A stretch of DNA of 64,000 bases from Rhopalosiphum padi. Lineage: Eukaryota > Arthropoda > Insecta > Hemiptera > Aphididae. Within the stretch, counting starts at the first letter, position 1. The number at the start of each line of letters is the position of its first letter. The DNA lies in assembly GCF_020882245.1 (NCBI RefSeq), contig NC_083597.1, positions 85,786,152-85,850,151 of the forward strand, in the 5' to 3' direction. The translations under genes were made by a program, and so were the position numbers. Shown piece by piece: positions 38,871 to 51,151 of this stretch. The notes under the pieces are model-generated. The model worked only from the letters and a program-made list of their open reading frames with translations, ran no database searches and was not told the origin of the DNA.

Positions 38871-41800
38871 ATGTTTAGTAAGTGTAGCACAAGTAAAAAT
38901 ATTTTTTAGTTTATCCTTTTAATGTATTTTTTTTTAGATTTTAGTAACTTGTTTCGCTCACTACCAACAGTTTCTTCTATATTGCCAGTTCGATATCGTG
39001 CACGTAAATGTACCAGGGAGCGAAAAGCAAAAATTAATAAAAAAAATAGAGCTGCTAATTTAGCCAAAGCAAGAAAATATATACCTATATTAAAGAAAAA
39101 GTATGTTGTAAACTTAGTTTAAATAAGTATTCAAATTATAAAAATTTTCATTCATATAATATCACATTATTTACCATAAAATTTAAACTAAAATACTGTT
39201 AAATCAATTTAGTTTCTAATATATTATCTTAAACATGAGTATCTAAAATAAATTTAATATTGTGAAAATGTAAATATAGTTATTGATACAATATTTTATT
39301 AGCCGGTTTTTTGTATTATTCATTATTTGTTGTTTCTAACACATCTTTGTATTGTTTTTTTTAAATAATATACTACAATTGACCTACATTTCTTTAATAT
39401 AAATAATAGATTTGTTTTTATAATTATTGTTAAGTATCCTAAAAAGGTATTTGAATTAATGAAGGTTTCTATTTATATAAATGTATTATCTTAAATGCTG
39501 AAAACTGATATTTTATGACTATTGACTAACATCATTAACTAATCTATTATTAAATATATAATATTTAATATCAAAATACTTTTTTTTATGTAACTAAAGT
39601 ATTCTTATAAAGATATAATTGTTTATAGGCAATTAGACAAATCAAGTCGAACAATTGAAACATTTCCTTGGCGTTCATCCAATGACGACGTCTATCTGGG
39701 ATTATTTAACCAAATGCGCAGGTCAGTTATGATTTATTTTATATTATTTATATTTTCTATATTCTATCATTTTTAACCTCAATTTTATTTAATGGTACAG
39801 GTTTAACTTGTTGGAAGCTATATTGGCTCATCGTGAACTTCACCATCCATCAATGATTAATGTACCTAATGCACCTCTGAATGTTCGTCTTGAAATAGAC
39901 TTAACTACTGATAAAAAAAATAAATTTGTAGATAAATATCATAAAATAATTGAATTACCTCATCCATATGACCATGGAGAAGATAGAACAATATTAGCAT
40001 TTTGTCAAAGTACTGAAATGATGGAAGAAGCTAGAAATGCTGGTGCAATGTTAGTTGGAGGGAAAGATGTCATTAAAAGTATAGAGGTATAAAATTCTTA
40101 TTATCTATAACATTTTATACAAATTATTGGTATAATTAATTTCCTTAATCACAATATTTTATTATCAGTTTCAAATATAATGCTTTATAACACCAACAGT
40201 GGTTTTCAACCAGTGTGCTGTGAGTGCTCTTGAAGTGTGCCACGAAAAATCAATTAATAGTTATATTAGTATGTATTGATATGTATATATAGGTATATAT
40301 ATATATATATATAAAATATGCTTCTCATATTATATGGAGATTGGTGTGCCGCATGGTTAAAAAGGTTGAAAACTACTACTTTATAATAAGAAATAATTCA
40401 ATGTTAGTATATATTGTTGAACTATTAGCTACCTCATTTAAAAATATCATTTACGATCCTCAATTGTTTAGTAGTAATTTAACACTTAAATATTAACTAA
40501 AAATGAATTCAAATATAAATGTAAAACTTGTTATTTTACATAATATTATAATCTGATTTTAGAGAGGTCTTATAATGTTACCGGATTTTCAATATGTACT
40601 TGCTCATCCTGATATTTTAACAGAATTACCTGCCATCCGTGGATTATTGAGGAAACGTTATCCAAGTCTTCAACATGGTTTGTTTTTTCATTATAGTAAA
40701 GACATTTAAACAAAGTTTAAGAAAATAATTTTATTAACAGGTACACTGACATTAGATTTAATAGCCATGGTAAAGCATTACATAAAAGGTATTAAATATA
40801 ATATGCAAGTGGATCCATATGATGAATCTTTAGGAATTGTAGAAATGAAAATTGGACAGGTAAATACAATTTTTTTTTTAATATCAACAAATAGTATTAA
40901 ATATTATGATTCTTTGTTTTAGCTTACAGATGAACCAAAACACCTAATTGAAAATTTTGAAACTGTATTTAAGGATATTATGACCAAAGCTCCTAAAAGA
41001 GCCAAACAATCTCAATTTATTATACGGTAATCTTGAAAAAAAAGCCCAACTTATATTTTATTTACTGTCCATCAATTACTTTTTTTTTAATATATTAATA
41101 TACATATCCATATTTATTAGGTGCATAATTATAAAATATAAAAATTGTAGTCATATTAATTATGATATGGATGTAGTTTTATAACATAAAGCAAATGTCT
41201 AATTACTGATAGTAACAATTCATATTTATTCTTTATTATACAATAATACAACAATCTATAAAAAATTGATTTCATCATACTTAGTCATAATATTTACTTT
41301 TAGCTTTAAAAAAGGTTGCATTGTCTCTTTATTTGATTTTATTATTTACTAATTATTTTTTCATTTAGAATAATAAATAAAAGTTTTGAATACCTATATT
41401 TCTGTTAAATCTATCTGTTTGATAATTTCCAATACATAAATATAATTATTTTTTGTCTGTAGTTACTGTACATACATTTATTTCTATATTAAATATATTT
41501 AGAAACTGGGGATTAAGAGAATAAGCTTTTTTAACTTGTTCATTATTAGTTATTGAATTTTGTACTATATTTGTATTTATTTTCATTAGAATTTATTTTT
41601 TCATTGGAACATATATCTAAAATTGGTAGATTTATAGGGTCATTTAAAGATAGTAAACCCTTACCCTTCTACAAAATTATTCTGAATACTTTTCTGATTG
41701 GTATATTAACTTCAATTTTAATTATCAAAATTAATCTATATTATATATATATTGCTACATTTATGCATTTTTAAAAATTATGTATTTCAGATGCTTAGCC

Positions 41801-41926
41801 CAAACACCGGCATCAAGAGAGAAATTCAATATCAATTTATCTCAATTTATTAATACTGAAGAAGACTCAGAATCCGATTCGGATTCAGATGATGAAGATG
41901 AGATTAAAAAGAAACAACGTCTTTAG
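38871..41926 (+). CDS. mRpL1: Mitochondrial large-subunit ribosomal protein uL1m (mRpL1), 8 exons, 340 aa
   Basis: Coding exons: 38871-38877, 38938-39100, 39629-39721, 39801-40086, 40563-40677, 40741-40859, 40923-41026, 41791-41926. All introns are GT-AG and all phases join, giving 1023 nt. The protein starts MFNFSNLFRSLP, a short, Arg-containing, acid-free N-terminus typical of a mitochondrial presequence. A Lys/Arg-rich segment follows (about residues 28-57), then the L1 domain (about 95-300) with FCQSTEMMEEARNAGAMLVGG, the block LPDFQYVLAHPDILTELPAIRG, and GTLTLDLIAMVKHYIKG. The tail is acidic (about 318-334), ending KKKQRL. The length is close to the usual size for animal mitochondrial L1. 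In the family, L1 binds 23S-type rRNA at the L1 stalk and helps E-site tRNA release during mitochondrial translation. The first coding exon is only 7 nt, followed by a 60-nt intron. Intron 4 contains a hAT-type MITE, and intron 7 is 764 nt. Confidence 0.92.
40191..40378. mobile_element. hAT-type MITE in intron 4 of mRpL1
   Basis: Inverted ends contain AGTGGTTTTCAACC at about 40197-40210 and, on the other strand of the right end, AGTAGTTTTCAACC (about 40364-40377). An 8-base duplication CTTTATAA lies at 40183-40190 and 40379-40386. The interior repeats a GTGTGC(C/T)G/GTGTGCCAC-type phrase known from short hAT elements in insects. On the left, five extra bases (CACCA) separate the duplication from the canonical CAGTGG start, so the exact left boundary is uncertain. 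It has no coding capacity and lies wholly inside the intron, away from both splice sites. Confidence 0.65.
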
Positions 41927-42000
41927 TATAAATTAATATTTAGTGATTTGTTATAAATTATTAAATTATATTAGTAAGTTATTAGTTATTTTTTTTTTTA

Positions 42001-42006
42001 AATAAA
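42001..42006 (+). terminator. Poly(A) signal of mRpL1
   Basis: AATAAA 75 bases after the mRpL1 stop codon (41924-41926), following a T-rich tract. Its position and sequence fit a canonical polyadenylation signal. Confidence 0.7.
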
Positions 42007-42509
42007 CTCATACAATAACATACTATATTTTATAACAAGTACTCCTTGATCATTAAACATAATTAAAAATTGGTACCAACGTGTTTATAACTGCGTCATA
42101 ACTATTATCATATATGTTATAAATTTATATTACTACAAAAGTGACTTCTTTTGTTGTTTTTTTTCATTACATGGCAAATTTAATCAAAATTTTAACTTAA
42201 AAAAATTATAAAAAAAATTATACCTTTGTATTTTTTAATTTTTTTAGAATTGCATTAACTTTTCAATTTTTTTAATCAATCCTAATCATTATTATCAATA
42301 CTAAATAAATTTCAAATGCCTAGCTTAAAATTACTAATTAGTTATAATATTTTGAAAAATATATTAAAAATAATATTAAGTTAAAGTGGAATTTTTCAAG
42401 TTTCTACAATTAACACTGTCAAATGAATGTTTATACTTAATTTAGAACAAAAAAAATGAAATTCTTTATTTCTCGTTAATATCCTTTGTCTTCAAAATTT
42501 GATGTTCAA

Positions 42510-42824
42510 TTACTCATAAAAAATAACTGGATTTACTTTATATTTTTCTGATTTTAGTGTTAATGGACTTTCCGATACTACTAGTATCTGTCCAACTGTC
42601 CTAATATAATTTTGTACTTGAGCCAAAACATTAAATGCATCAGCCAATGATAATCCAGATGTTTCCAATATAGTAATATATTTTGGTAAATTTCCAGAAT
42701 TTACTTTGATAAATCTCAAGTTCAATTCATAATTACTAATATTAGTATTTTTCATCAATTTTTGTGAATTTTCATTTGTAACAGCATCATCTTTGACAGA
42801 CTCTAACACTACAAATTTAACCAA
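42510..42824 (-). pseudogene. Decayed fragment of a multicopy, transposase-derived type protein
   Basis: A minus-strand frame of 104 codons ends with a stop at 42510. Its middle reads FIKVNSGNLPKYITILETSGLSLADAFNVLAQVQNYI. From memory, this resembles the C-terminal part of a large family of aphid proteins of hAT-like, CGGBP1-like type, in which a phrase like 'LETSGxxLxDAxxLV' precedes a 'VKxKLxxVLxKNPG' segment. Here the following part (LKSEKYKVNPVIF) is recognisable only as a degraded version. No intact upstream part is found on the minus strand to 43400; stops and AT-rich repeats intervene. I infer a pseudogene fragment, not an active gene. The family link is not confirmed by search. Confidence 0.35.
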
Positions 42825-45600
42825 TCAATAATTTTCACAATAGTAGGTATATAGCTGCTGACAACCAAGTACTCTCCCTAGTAAGAATTGGTTAAGAGAT
42901 ATTACCTATACCTAGTATCATTTCTTTCAATACTCGAAATGGGAATTTAAAAAAAATCTATTTATGAAACGTAACATATTCCATTATTGAGTAAAAAACT
43001 AATATTTTTCCCTGCCTTGATCATCTAAGGGGCCGCATCATTGAGAAATAAGAGTAAATTATCTTGTTAAATAAACTAAGCACATCGATCTGTCAAATAA
43101 TTTAGCTATATTACTATTAGTTACTTTTTCTTAAACTGACATTCAATAAAAAAGATTTCCTGGGCATCCAATTTCTAAATTACCGATAATGATATTAGTA
43201 GAGCAAAGATTTTCATACATTCGCATATTTTTTCTGGTTAACTTTATCGTATGCAGATTGCAGAGTGAGTACACATTACATTTCATAACGGTTGTGACCA
43301 AAAGCTCAAAGTTCTTAGTGCATATTTTTGAATATTTTGACATTTTTGGGTTAAAAGAACATTTTTGATTATAAGAGTATATTTTCAGTTTTTAGTGAAT
43401 ATTTTGAAGGTATTTCGAAAATCATGTACTTTAAGTGAATATTTTTCAAGGACAAAAATGTTTTATATTTTACTGTTTAAGGTAAATAGTTGAGAATAAT
43501 TCAACAATCATTTTTAAATACCTTTTTTTTTATATTAGGTACAGAATAATAATTAAAAAAGAAGAATAAAATTCAAAATTCAAAAAAGATTCCAAATCTA
43601 GTTAGTATAATAAAATAAGTAAATTAAATCTAGTTAAAACTTATAGAGAGATAATATAAAATTATTAAAATTAAATATTTAAAGAAAAAAAATAAATTTT
43701 AGTGTTTTAATTTTTTTGGGGGCATATTTAACCGCATATATTAAATTTTTTGATGCAAAAGTGCATTATTTATATATAATATTCTCGACATAAGCTCTTA
43801 TCAATTGTATGATATAACAATCACCTACATAGTTCTTTCGTATTATCGTATTATCGAATCCTTTATAATATTTTGACTAGTATAGATTGAAAGAAAATTG
43901 CAAAAATTGGCATTTTTGAACTTAGAAAGTAAAATTGAGTGAAAAGTGTTTGCAGATTCAATTGCTGTACAGATATCTAAATGTTTTAATATTATGTAGT
44001 TGTAAAAAATAAAAATAAATAAAAATGTCTTGAAAACCAAAAATATATATATTATTAGACTATAAATTAGCCCTTAAAATATCAAAAAATGCTCTAAAAA
44101 TAAAAAAAAGTTTAAATGCAAAAAAAAACATAATAAAAGTTTCATTTTATAATTCCTTGATAAATGAAACGAATTGTATGCTTAGAACTTAGACGCATTG
44201 TTTTAGAACATACAAAAACAAATTTGTATTAAAATCCGTTCCCTAATGATGAATTAAATAATAGTAATAGAAAACGCATTACTTTTAAATGAATACTCTT
44301 TTCAACTTAAGAAAAAGAAACATACTTTGACGTGTGTGCAGGTGCGTGGGCGCGTGGCTCACTAAAGTATATTTAAATACAGTAAGCTTACAGATGGTTG
44401 ATTCGATAGGGGTGACAATCGGGTGTTGTATTTAAGCATCGCCCAATGAAAACTTATCGCCTCCGACTATGTTTTTTAAGTTGAACAGAGTATACACCTA
44501 AATTAAGACAATTTTTTGAACATCATAATTCATAGTAATAGTAATAGTCATCTTTCAGTCGTTCTTACATTTAAAAATCAAATGTCACCTCTGCTGTATC
44601 GGACACGCCCAAGGAGCAAATATGTTATATATTATAGATAAATAAAAATACTGTTATCCTGCAGCGATCAGTGGTAACTGTCGAGTGGCTTCTCGATGAC
44701 AACCGATCGTGATCTTCACAGCCCGTCTATTAGACAAAATATTGTGTAGTGTGTACGTATCTAACGTATTCTTATATGATAGGTATAAGACTGAGAGATA
44801 CGAAAAAAGAAACTGCGTACTGCGGCACGTGCGTAAAAACGTAGGTACTATGCTATTATAATGTGAATTTAATATATATATGATCGATCGTCGCTGAACC
44901 GCCACCGGCAAAGAAGTCCGACCGTTTCCCGAGTTTCCGACCAGTTTTGCTATATAAATATAATAATAAAAGTAATAGCCAATATCGGCAATATTATATA
45001 TTGTGTACATTTCCGATGGGCAGATTTGAAAATAAAGAAATCGCCAGTGTAACTACATGCTATATAGGTAATATATTATACGATAATAACATCGGCGGCG
45101 TCGGCGACGGTTGGACGGTGCGTGACATTTGACCTGACCTTTGGGCTTCGGGCGTTAATAAACGACTACCTGTATAGGTATTAGTTACCCACGGCGAGCC
45201 GCAAATCTGCGATTATCGTACCTACACATCTGAGATCTGACGGTTGTCGAAAAGAAGGGTCGGAGAAAAAAAATAATAAATAATAATAATATTGATAAAA
45301 AATGAGAGATAAGAACGGTTTGAAGATTTACTTTCGAACCGTGGTGAGGTGTGAAGGGGGAAGCATCTATTCGAACTATTTACGTAGATACCATCGTCAG
45401 ATGTCCATTGTTATTTGTTTCGTGTGGACGCGTGTATATAGTAATATTATGCGTGTGTGTACGGCGTAATGATCACAATGAAACGCCGTTTTAAACCGTT
45501 GCCCTTGACATTGCACGCGGAATAGACGTGGATGAACTCCATATCATACGTATTATATGTATATATATGGCGATAGTAGACGATTACAATAATTGGATAC
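42825..45600. other. AT-rich stretch with degraded repeats
   Basis: No gene is supported. About 43300-43780 contains repeated phrases of the type 'agtgaatatttt' and 'gggcatatttaacc', which look like old repeat DNA, probably linked to the pseudogene fragment. A moderately CpG-rich part lies near 44880-45140, without a recognisable coding exon. Confidence 0.45.
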
Positions 45601-45787
45601 AGTTTACATTGTGTTCGAGAGACTCGCGTTCATTATAATATATAATATATATATATAGGTACCTACCCGCAAACCTTTATATACGTAAGTGTATGTGTGC
45701 ACGAGGTACCTGCCTAATATGTAGTATGCATATATTACGCGTGTTAAGATATTATAATAATAGAATATAACATAATAATATATATTA

Positions 45788-45920
45788 TATTGTAATGCCG
45801 CAGATGACGCGGATGAAAATTGCTCAAACGGTTCGAGGAAGGCACCCGCCCGAGTTCTTACAGATTGTTTTGGAGGACACGAAGTGAGCGACGAATCGTA
45901 TTCGTCACACACAATACCTG
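45788..45920 (-). other. Candidate coding exon, unidentified
   Basis: On the minus strand a possible acceptor (CAAACAG, ending about 45921) is followed by about 45 codons of good amino-acid variety, in part CDEYDSSLTSCPPKQSVRTRAGAFLEPFEQFSSASSAALQ, in DNA that is locally GC-richer than its flanks. A GTAAGA within the frame (about 45860) could be a donor for a shorter exon. Beyond about 45788 the frame runs into a TA-rich tract, so a full-length exon has no good end. The protein family is not recognised, and it could be chance. Confidence 0.2.
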
Positions 45921-46103
45921 TTTGAATGTATGATAATAATATTGTTTAATATAATATCTCTATCGAGATCATTATATTTAATTCGTCTATATATTACATT
46001 TATTTATTATACACGACATATTAGATGCACGTGCAGATATATATCTGTTTATAATATTATTATTATATCGTTATTATTGTAACGCCGTATGCGTTATTGA
46101 AAG

Positions 46104-46131
46104 TATATATATATATATATATATATATATA
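46104..46131. repeat. (TA)14 microsatellite
   Basis: Uninterrupted TA dinucleotide run read directly. Confidence 0.9.
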
Positions 46132-49100
46132 CTATATAATATGCATAATAAAAACAGATTTTTATGTTTTATATTTACACCATCGGACACACCGACGACG
46201 TGAGGTTAAGTCCGTTGCATATTAAATTCGTTTGACCCAAAATGCATACTATATACATCGACGTATAAAACCATAACATCTATTTTGTAAAGTTGTTGGC
46301 TGTTGTATATTATAGTGTTGTTCAATACAACTTTCCTTTCACTTTTTTCGGAAACAATTTAACTGGACGTGTGGCAATCGTATACACAATATACACATAC
46401 AATACGTCTGTTTAACTGCAATTGTATACCTCTGTAGTGTATGTACAATCTATATATATAATTTACTACCTCAATATAATAGGTACACCTTCACAAAATC
46501 TGCATTTCGAAGTGTGTAATATTTTTCTTGCTTGAATTCTAATAACAATATTTCAGTTACTTTTTTTAAAATCGTTTTGGCTTAATAAATTCTTATTAAA
46601 TGTTTACTATAATAATTATGATAAACCGTAAATAATATGTAGGTTATATACCAATTATAGAAAAATTACGATATACCACTATACCAGTTTAAATATAATC
46701 ACCCACACTTGATGAATAAATGATATTATAATACTATATTAATACCGTATAAGCTAATTTTACTTTCTATTTTTGTTTAATATTCAAATTAATAATAATA
46801 AAACCATATTTTCATTAAAATATCTGAATAAGCTACATATACATAATATATTAACATGATATATATTATTTATGTGTGTATTTAACACGCCCCATACCAA
46901 ATATACCTATAAAATTAATTCTACTATAAGAGTATAAAACCGATATCGAGTAGTGCCATCTTTAATATACAGTTATAAACGGACGCTCTTCAGATTTTAT
47001 CATTTTAAAAGCCAGATATTAAGCTGGTATGCTTTGCAGTTCTCACGATTAAAATAATATAGTTATACATTCCATGTAGACACACACGAATACTCGATGC
47101 GGACTTCTTATGCAGGACGCCAGGACGATCATGTTGGACTCGAGATACTATTCAAATACGAGTGTTAACAATTACCTTACTGCAATAAGTTTCAGGACTG
47201 TAATATTGCATTTTTCTAATAGATTGCAGCGGAAGACTGCTTGCTCATCTCCACACAGATTTTGTATTGTTAATATTATAATATCAATAAATAATAAACG
47301 ATATGGCAGCAGTGAGGTAGTAATGCTCATATAGATTCCCACTACTGTTGGTTTAAGTTGAAAAAAGTTGCAAAACTGCAAGAAACTATTATCTTAGAAT
47401 TTTATAAATATATTTAAAATATTCATATTTGAATTATATTCTTATGATAAAAAATAAAATAACTATATTATTTTATCCTATTATATTTTATATTATGATT
47501 TATAAGATGACATGTTGCATTGTTTTCAGTGCTAATGTCAAGCAATTAAAAAATAGGTACGCCTGAATAATTCAGCTTAGATTAAGATGTAGTATTATAA
47601 TTATAATATTATGTATATGTATAAATTAAAAAAAATATGAATTTATAATTTTTGGCGCTTGGATGCAATAATGTCATAAATTAAAAACTCGTAACTTAGA
47701 ATTTTTAATGATAAAAATCAAACTTTTTCTGTCTTACCATAGTTATTATCTATTCTATACCACCGACTATATATAGGTCACCTTATGTCCTGATACTGCG
47801 CAGGTAATAGTTAGAACCACACCTAAACGACTAATCGGATATTAGATACAGATTATTTTATAGAACAGTGTGATTATGACTTATGCAAATACGCGTAAAT
47901 ATATAACTAAAGTTTATAAGTGTTCTAAACTCGTGCATTATTATTTTTGTTTCATGTGGTTTTGTGTCGTTATAAATATATGTACAGAGGATTTAACCGA
48001 ATCGAAATTTGTGGGAAGATTTTTATGGCTTGTGGACCAATAGTTGGTAGTCACCTGTGGTGAAAATGTTTTCGATTAAGTTTTTAAACCGATATCTGTG
48101 CAACGAATATATAAATAAAACAAAGGGGCGTAATGTATGCCTCGTACATATTATAAGCTATCTTGCCTAGAGCGCAAAGATTATTAATCCTCTTCCAATC
48201 CATAGTCGATATTATTATTATTATTATTATTATTCGATTGCGCCGGTCTGATAATAGATATTAAAATATGACACACCGATACCGTCATAATATATTATAT
48301 AATACCTACATACGAGTATTATAACTATTTTTCAATTGTATTGTTTGTATATTTGTATTATTTTTTAAAATGATGATTTATTTATTTACTCAAGTATAAT
48401 AGCCAGGAGGGAAATATGTTATTATTAATCATAATAAGTTATAATACTACTTAGTGAATAAACTCAGTTTACATCATTTGAGTGATTCTTTTTACGGTAA
48501 ACATTCAAATTCTAAAAGTATAAATATTTTTTTACGTAATTTTAAGTCATTAGAAAAAACATTTTTTTTGATTGACGGTATATTATATATTTAAGTTTAT
48601 AATTTTTTTCTTCTAAGAATTCCATTATATAAAAATCCAATCTCTAATGGGCAAATCATTAGTGTAATAATTATTTCAAGTTTAAAATAAATAAAAAAAA
48701 TTTGTAGACAATCATTTTTATACGTCAAAATAATATAAGAAATATTCAAGAATATAAAATTAAAAATGAAGGTACCTTATTTATGTTATACCTAATTTAA
48801 AAAAGTGAAAACTTAAAAAATTATAATGTATCAAAAATATACAATTTTATCCAAAAACGTTGTTTTGTAAACTTTATATTAGTATTTATATAAAAAAATT
48901 ATATCAACAATTTTTACTTTTCTAGCCACTAAATGTTTGAATCACCGTATTTATAACTAATATTTATACATTTTAATATAATATGTTTGTATTTAGTTAG
49001 TATTAAACATTTGTGAACATAAACCTATACCTTAATACCTTATATTATATGTATCATATAAATATTCTTATTTTATAATTTATCTGGATGAATCTTAACG

Positions 49101-51113
49101 TTAAAATTATTATTGTCCTGTAGATTCTTGGTAAGAATGCTGAGGTCGCATAAGACAACATTAATTTTTCTTTATATAATGTATAAAAACGACTCTCATA
49201 TTTTTAGTTGTCTAAGATTCGGATATAATGAAATGTGCAACGAAGCGTAGCAATGCGTAGGTATCTACCTACGGCTATACACTATATAGCAATGGTGCAA
49301 TGGGTAAAATACAAAAAAAGAACGATATAAATGCTTATAATAAAGGATGGCTCGTCAGTCAACAGTCGAATATAGTTATTATTATGTACAAAGATATGAA
49401 TCTGAAATAAAAACCAATTGCTGCAGTGTTTGGGAGTGTCGAGGCAAAGGAATAAATCGTTTTTGTAAAAAAAAATAATAATAATAAAAATAAAAATATA
49501 AAATAAAACGTAAAAAAGACATTATTTGAAGCAATTCGTGTGAACAAGAAAAAACCAAGTAAAATAATCCGAAAATCACTCCTATAAATCAATTCAAATA
49601 CAAAAAAAAAAAAAATCGACCATTTTCGAGAGAAATAAAACGATATCAAAACTGAAATATAATAATAGATAAATACCCGTGAATTAATAATATGATCATA
49701 CTTATATAAATGTGTTTCATTCTTGATCTTATAGATTTCGGAACAGCGTATGGTATATAAACTCATATTATAATTGCTGCGCAACAAAATAATTGTTATT
49801 ATCGACTTATATAATATATGAATAATGAATAAACATATATTTTGTACTTCAAATACGGTTAAATAATAAGTACCTATATTAGGTACATATGTACATATAA
49901 TATTATAATTGTAGGTACAGGCGAGAGAGATAATGTGTTTTTAAGTTATCATTGAGTGGAAAATAGTTATAATTAGTTATGTAAATACATTTAAATCACA
50001 GCTAGCTATAAAGCTGAAGTATATGTAGTAGGGCAACTTTTAGACATACGTATGCCTAATGTATATTGTATAATTTAATATATTTTACTGTCTACTAGCT
50101 GTCTGTCTATATGATAACGTACATTTCTCGATTTATATAATTAGTTAGTTATATTAAATTTTATTAAAAACGATCACCGATTAATTTATCATTTGTTTGG
50201 TTTTTATTAATTTGTCGGGTCTTATATTCAATATTATTACCAATAATAAATTTTATAAATGTTATGCTTCATTGACTATTAAAGTAGAATAAAACCATGT
50301 GATATTTAAATATTTTACGTAACCAGTTATATTTAACCACTTAGGCTGTTTCGTATGAAATAGCATAATTTGAAAGGACGGAAAAAAATATGCTAAATAT
50401 TGTTTAATCTTTTTATCGGGTGATAAATATTGTTTTTAAATTTTTAATTCAAAAATTTCAACTTGAAATAATTGGAGATGAAAAAACGAAGCTATTGTGA
50501 ATACTTTCAATATCAAGAAAGATTCGTGCAAAAATTGCACACAAAAATTTAATAGTTTTCAAGTCTATATGTGCGCCAAAGCTCCATACAGGCGTAAATT
50601 AATTTATACATAGAATATATACACGAATTATACATATATGTAAACAAATAAACAATAAAACAAATGTGTGGATACAATTTATTATTTTGCGTATCAACTA
50701 AATCATCTACCATCGTACTTATGTGGTATATTTTATATACCACCGCGACTGATATCCTGTTTACCGTTGAAATATATATACATGACGACAACTCACGATG
50801 GTGGCTTACCTATACATTGCCGTGTTGGCGTGTTGCCGTCAATGAATGAAATGGCTGTTTAGAGAAAGTATGTTATGTATCTTAAAAGGCTACAAAATTG
50901 TTATAGCTTACACACGGCAATAATCTTAATGCTAGTCTGAATGTGTGTTTAAAAGAGGATGTGTATTCTTATAAAATTAGACACAATATTATATTATACA
51001 ATATAATAGACATCTATACGGGCTATACGTACAAATGTATAATTCGGTACCTTCTAAGCCTTTGATTATAACCTCATCAGCCATCAGGTACACAGCTGTC
51101 CCATCTGAGCTAC

Positions 51114-51116
<3 letters not shown>

Positions 51117-51148
<32 letters not shown>
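51117..51148. repeat. (TA)16 microsatellite
   Basis: Uninterrupted TA dinucleotide run of 32 bases read directly. Confidence 0.95.

Positions 51149-51151
<3 letters not shown>

Noticed and set aside
41553..41774. 73-codon plus-strand frame
   Set aside because: It lies inside intron 7 of mRpL1 and is Phe/Ile/Leu-rich AT noise.
49359..49787. 142-codon minus-strand frame, hydrophobic
   Set aside because: The composition is almost entirely Phe/Tyr/Ile/Leu from AT-rich and poly(A) DNA. There is no pattern of discrete membrane helices with loops that would suggest a real membrane protein.
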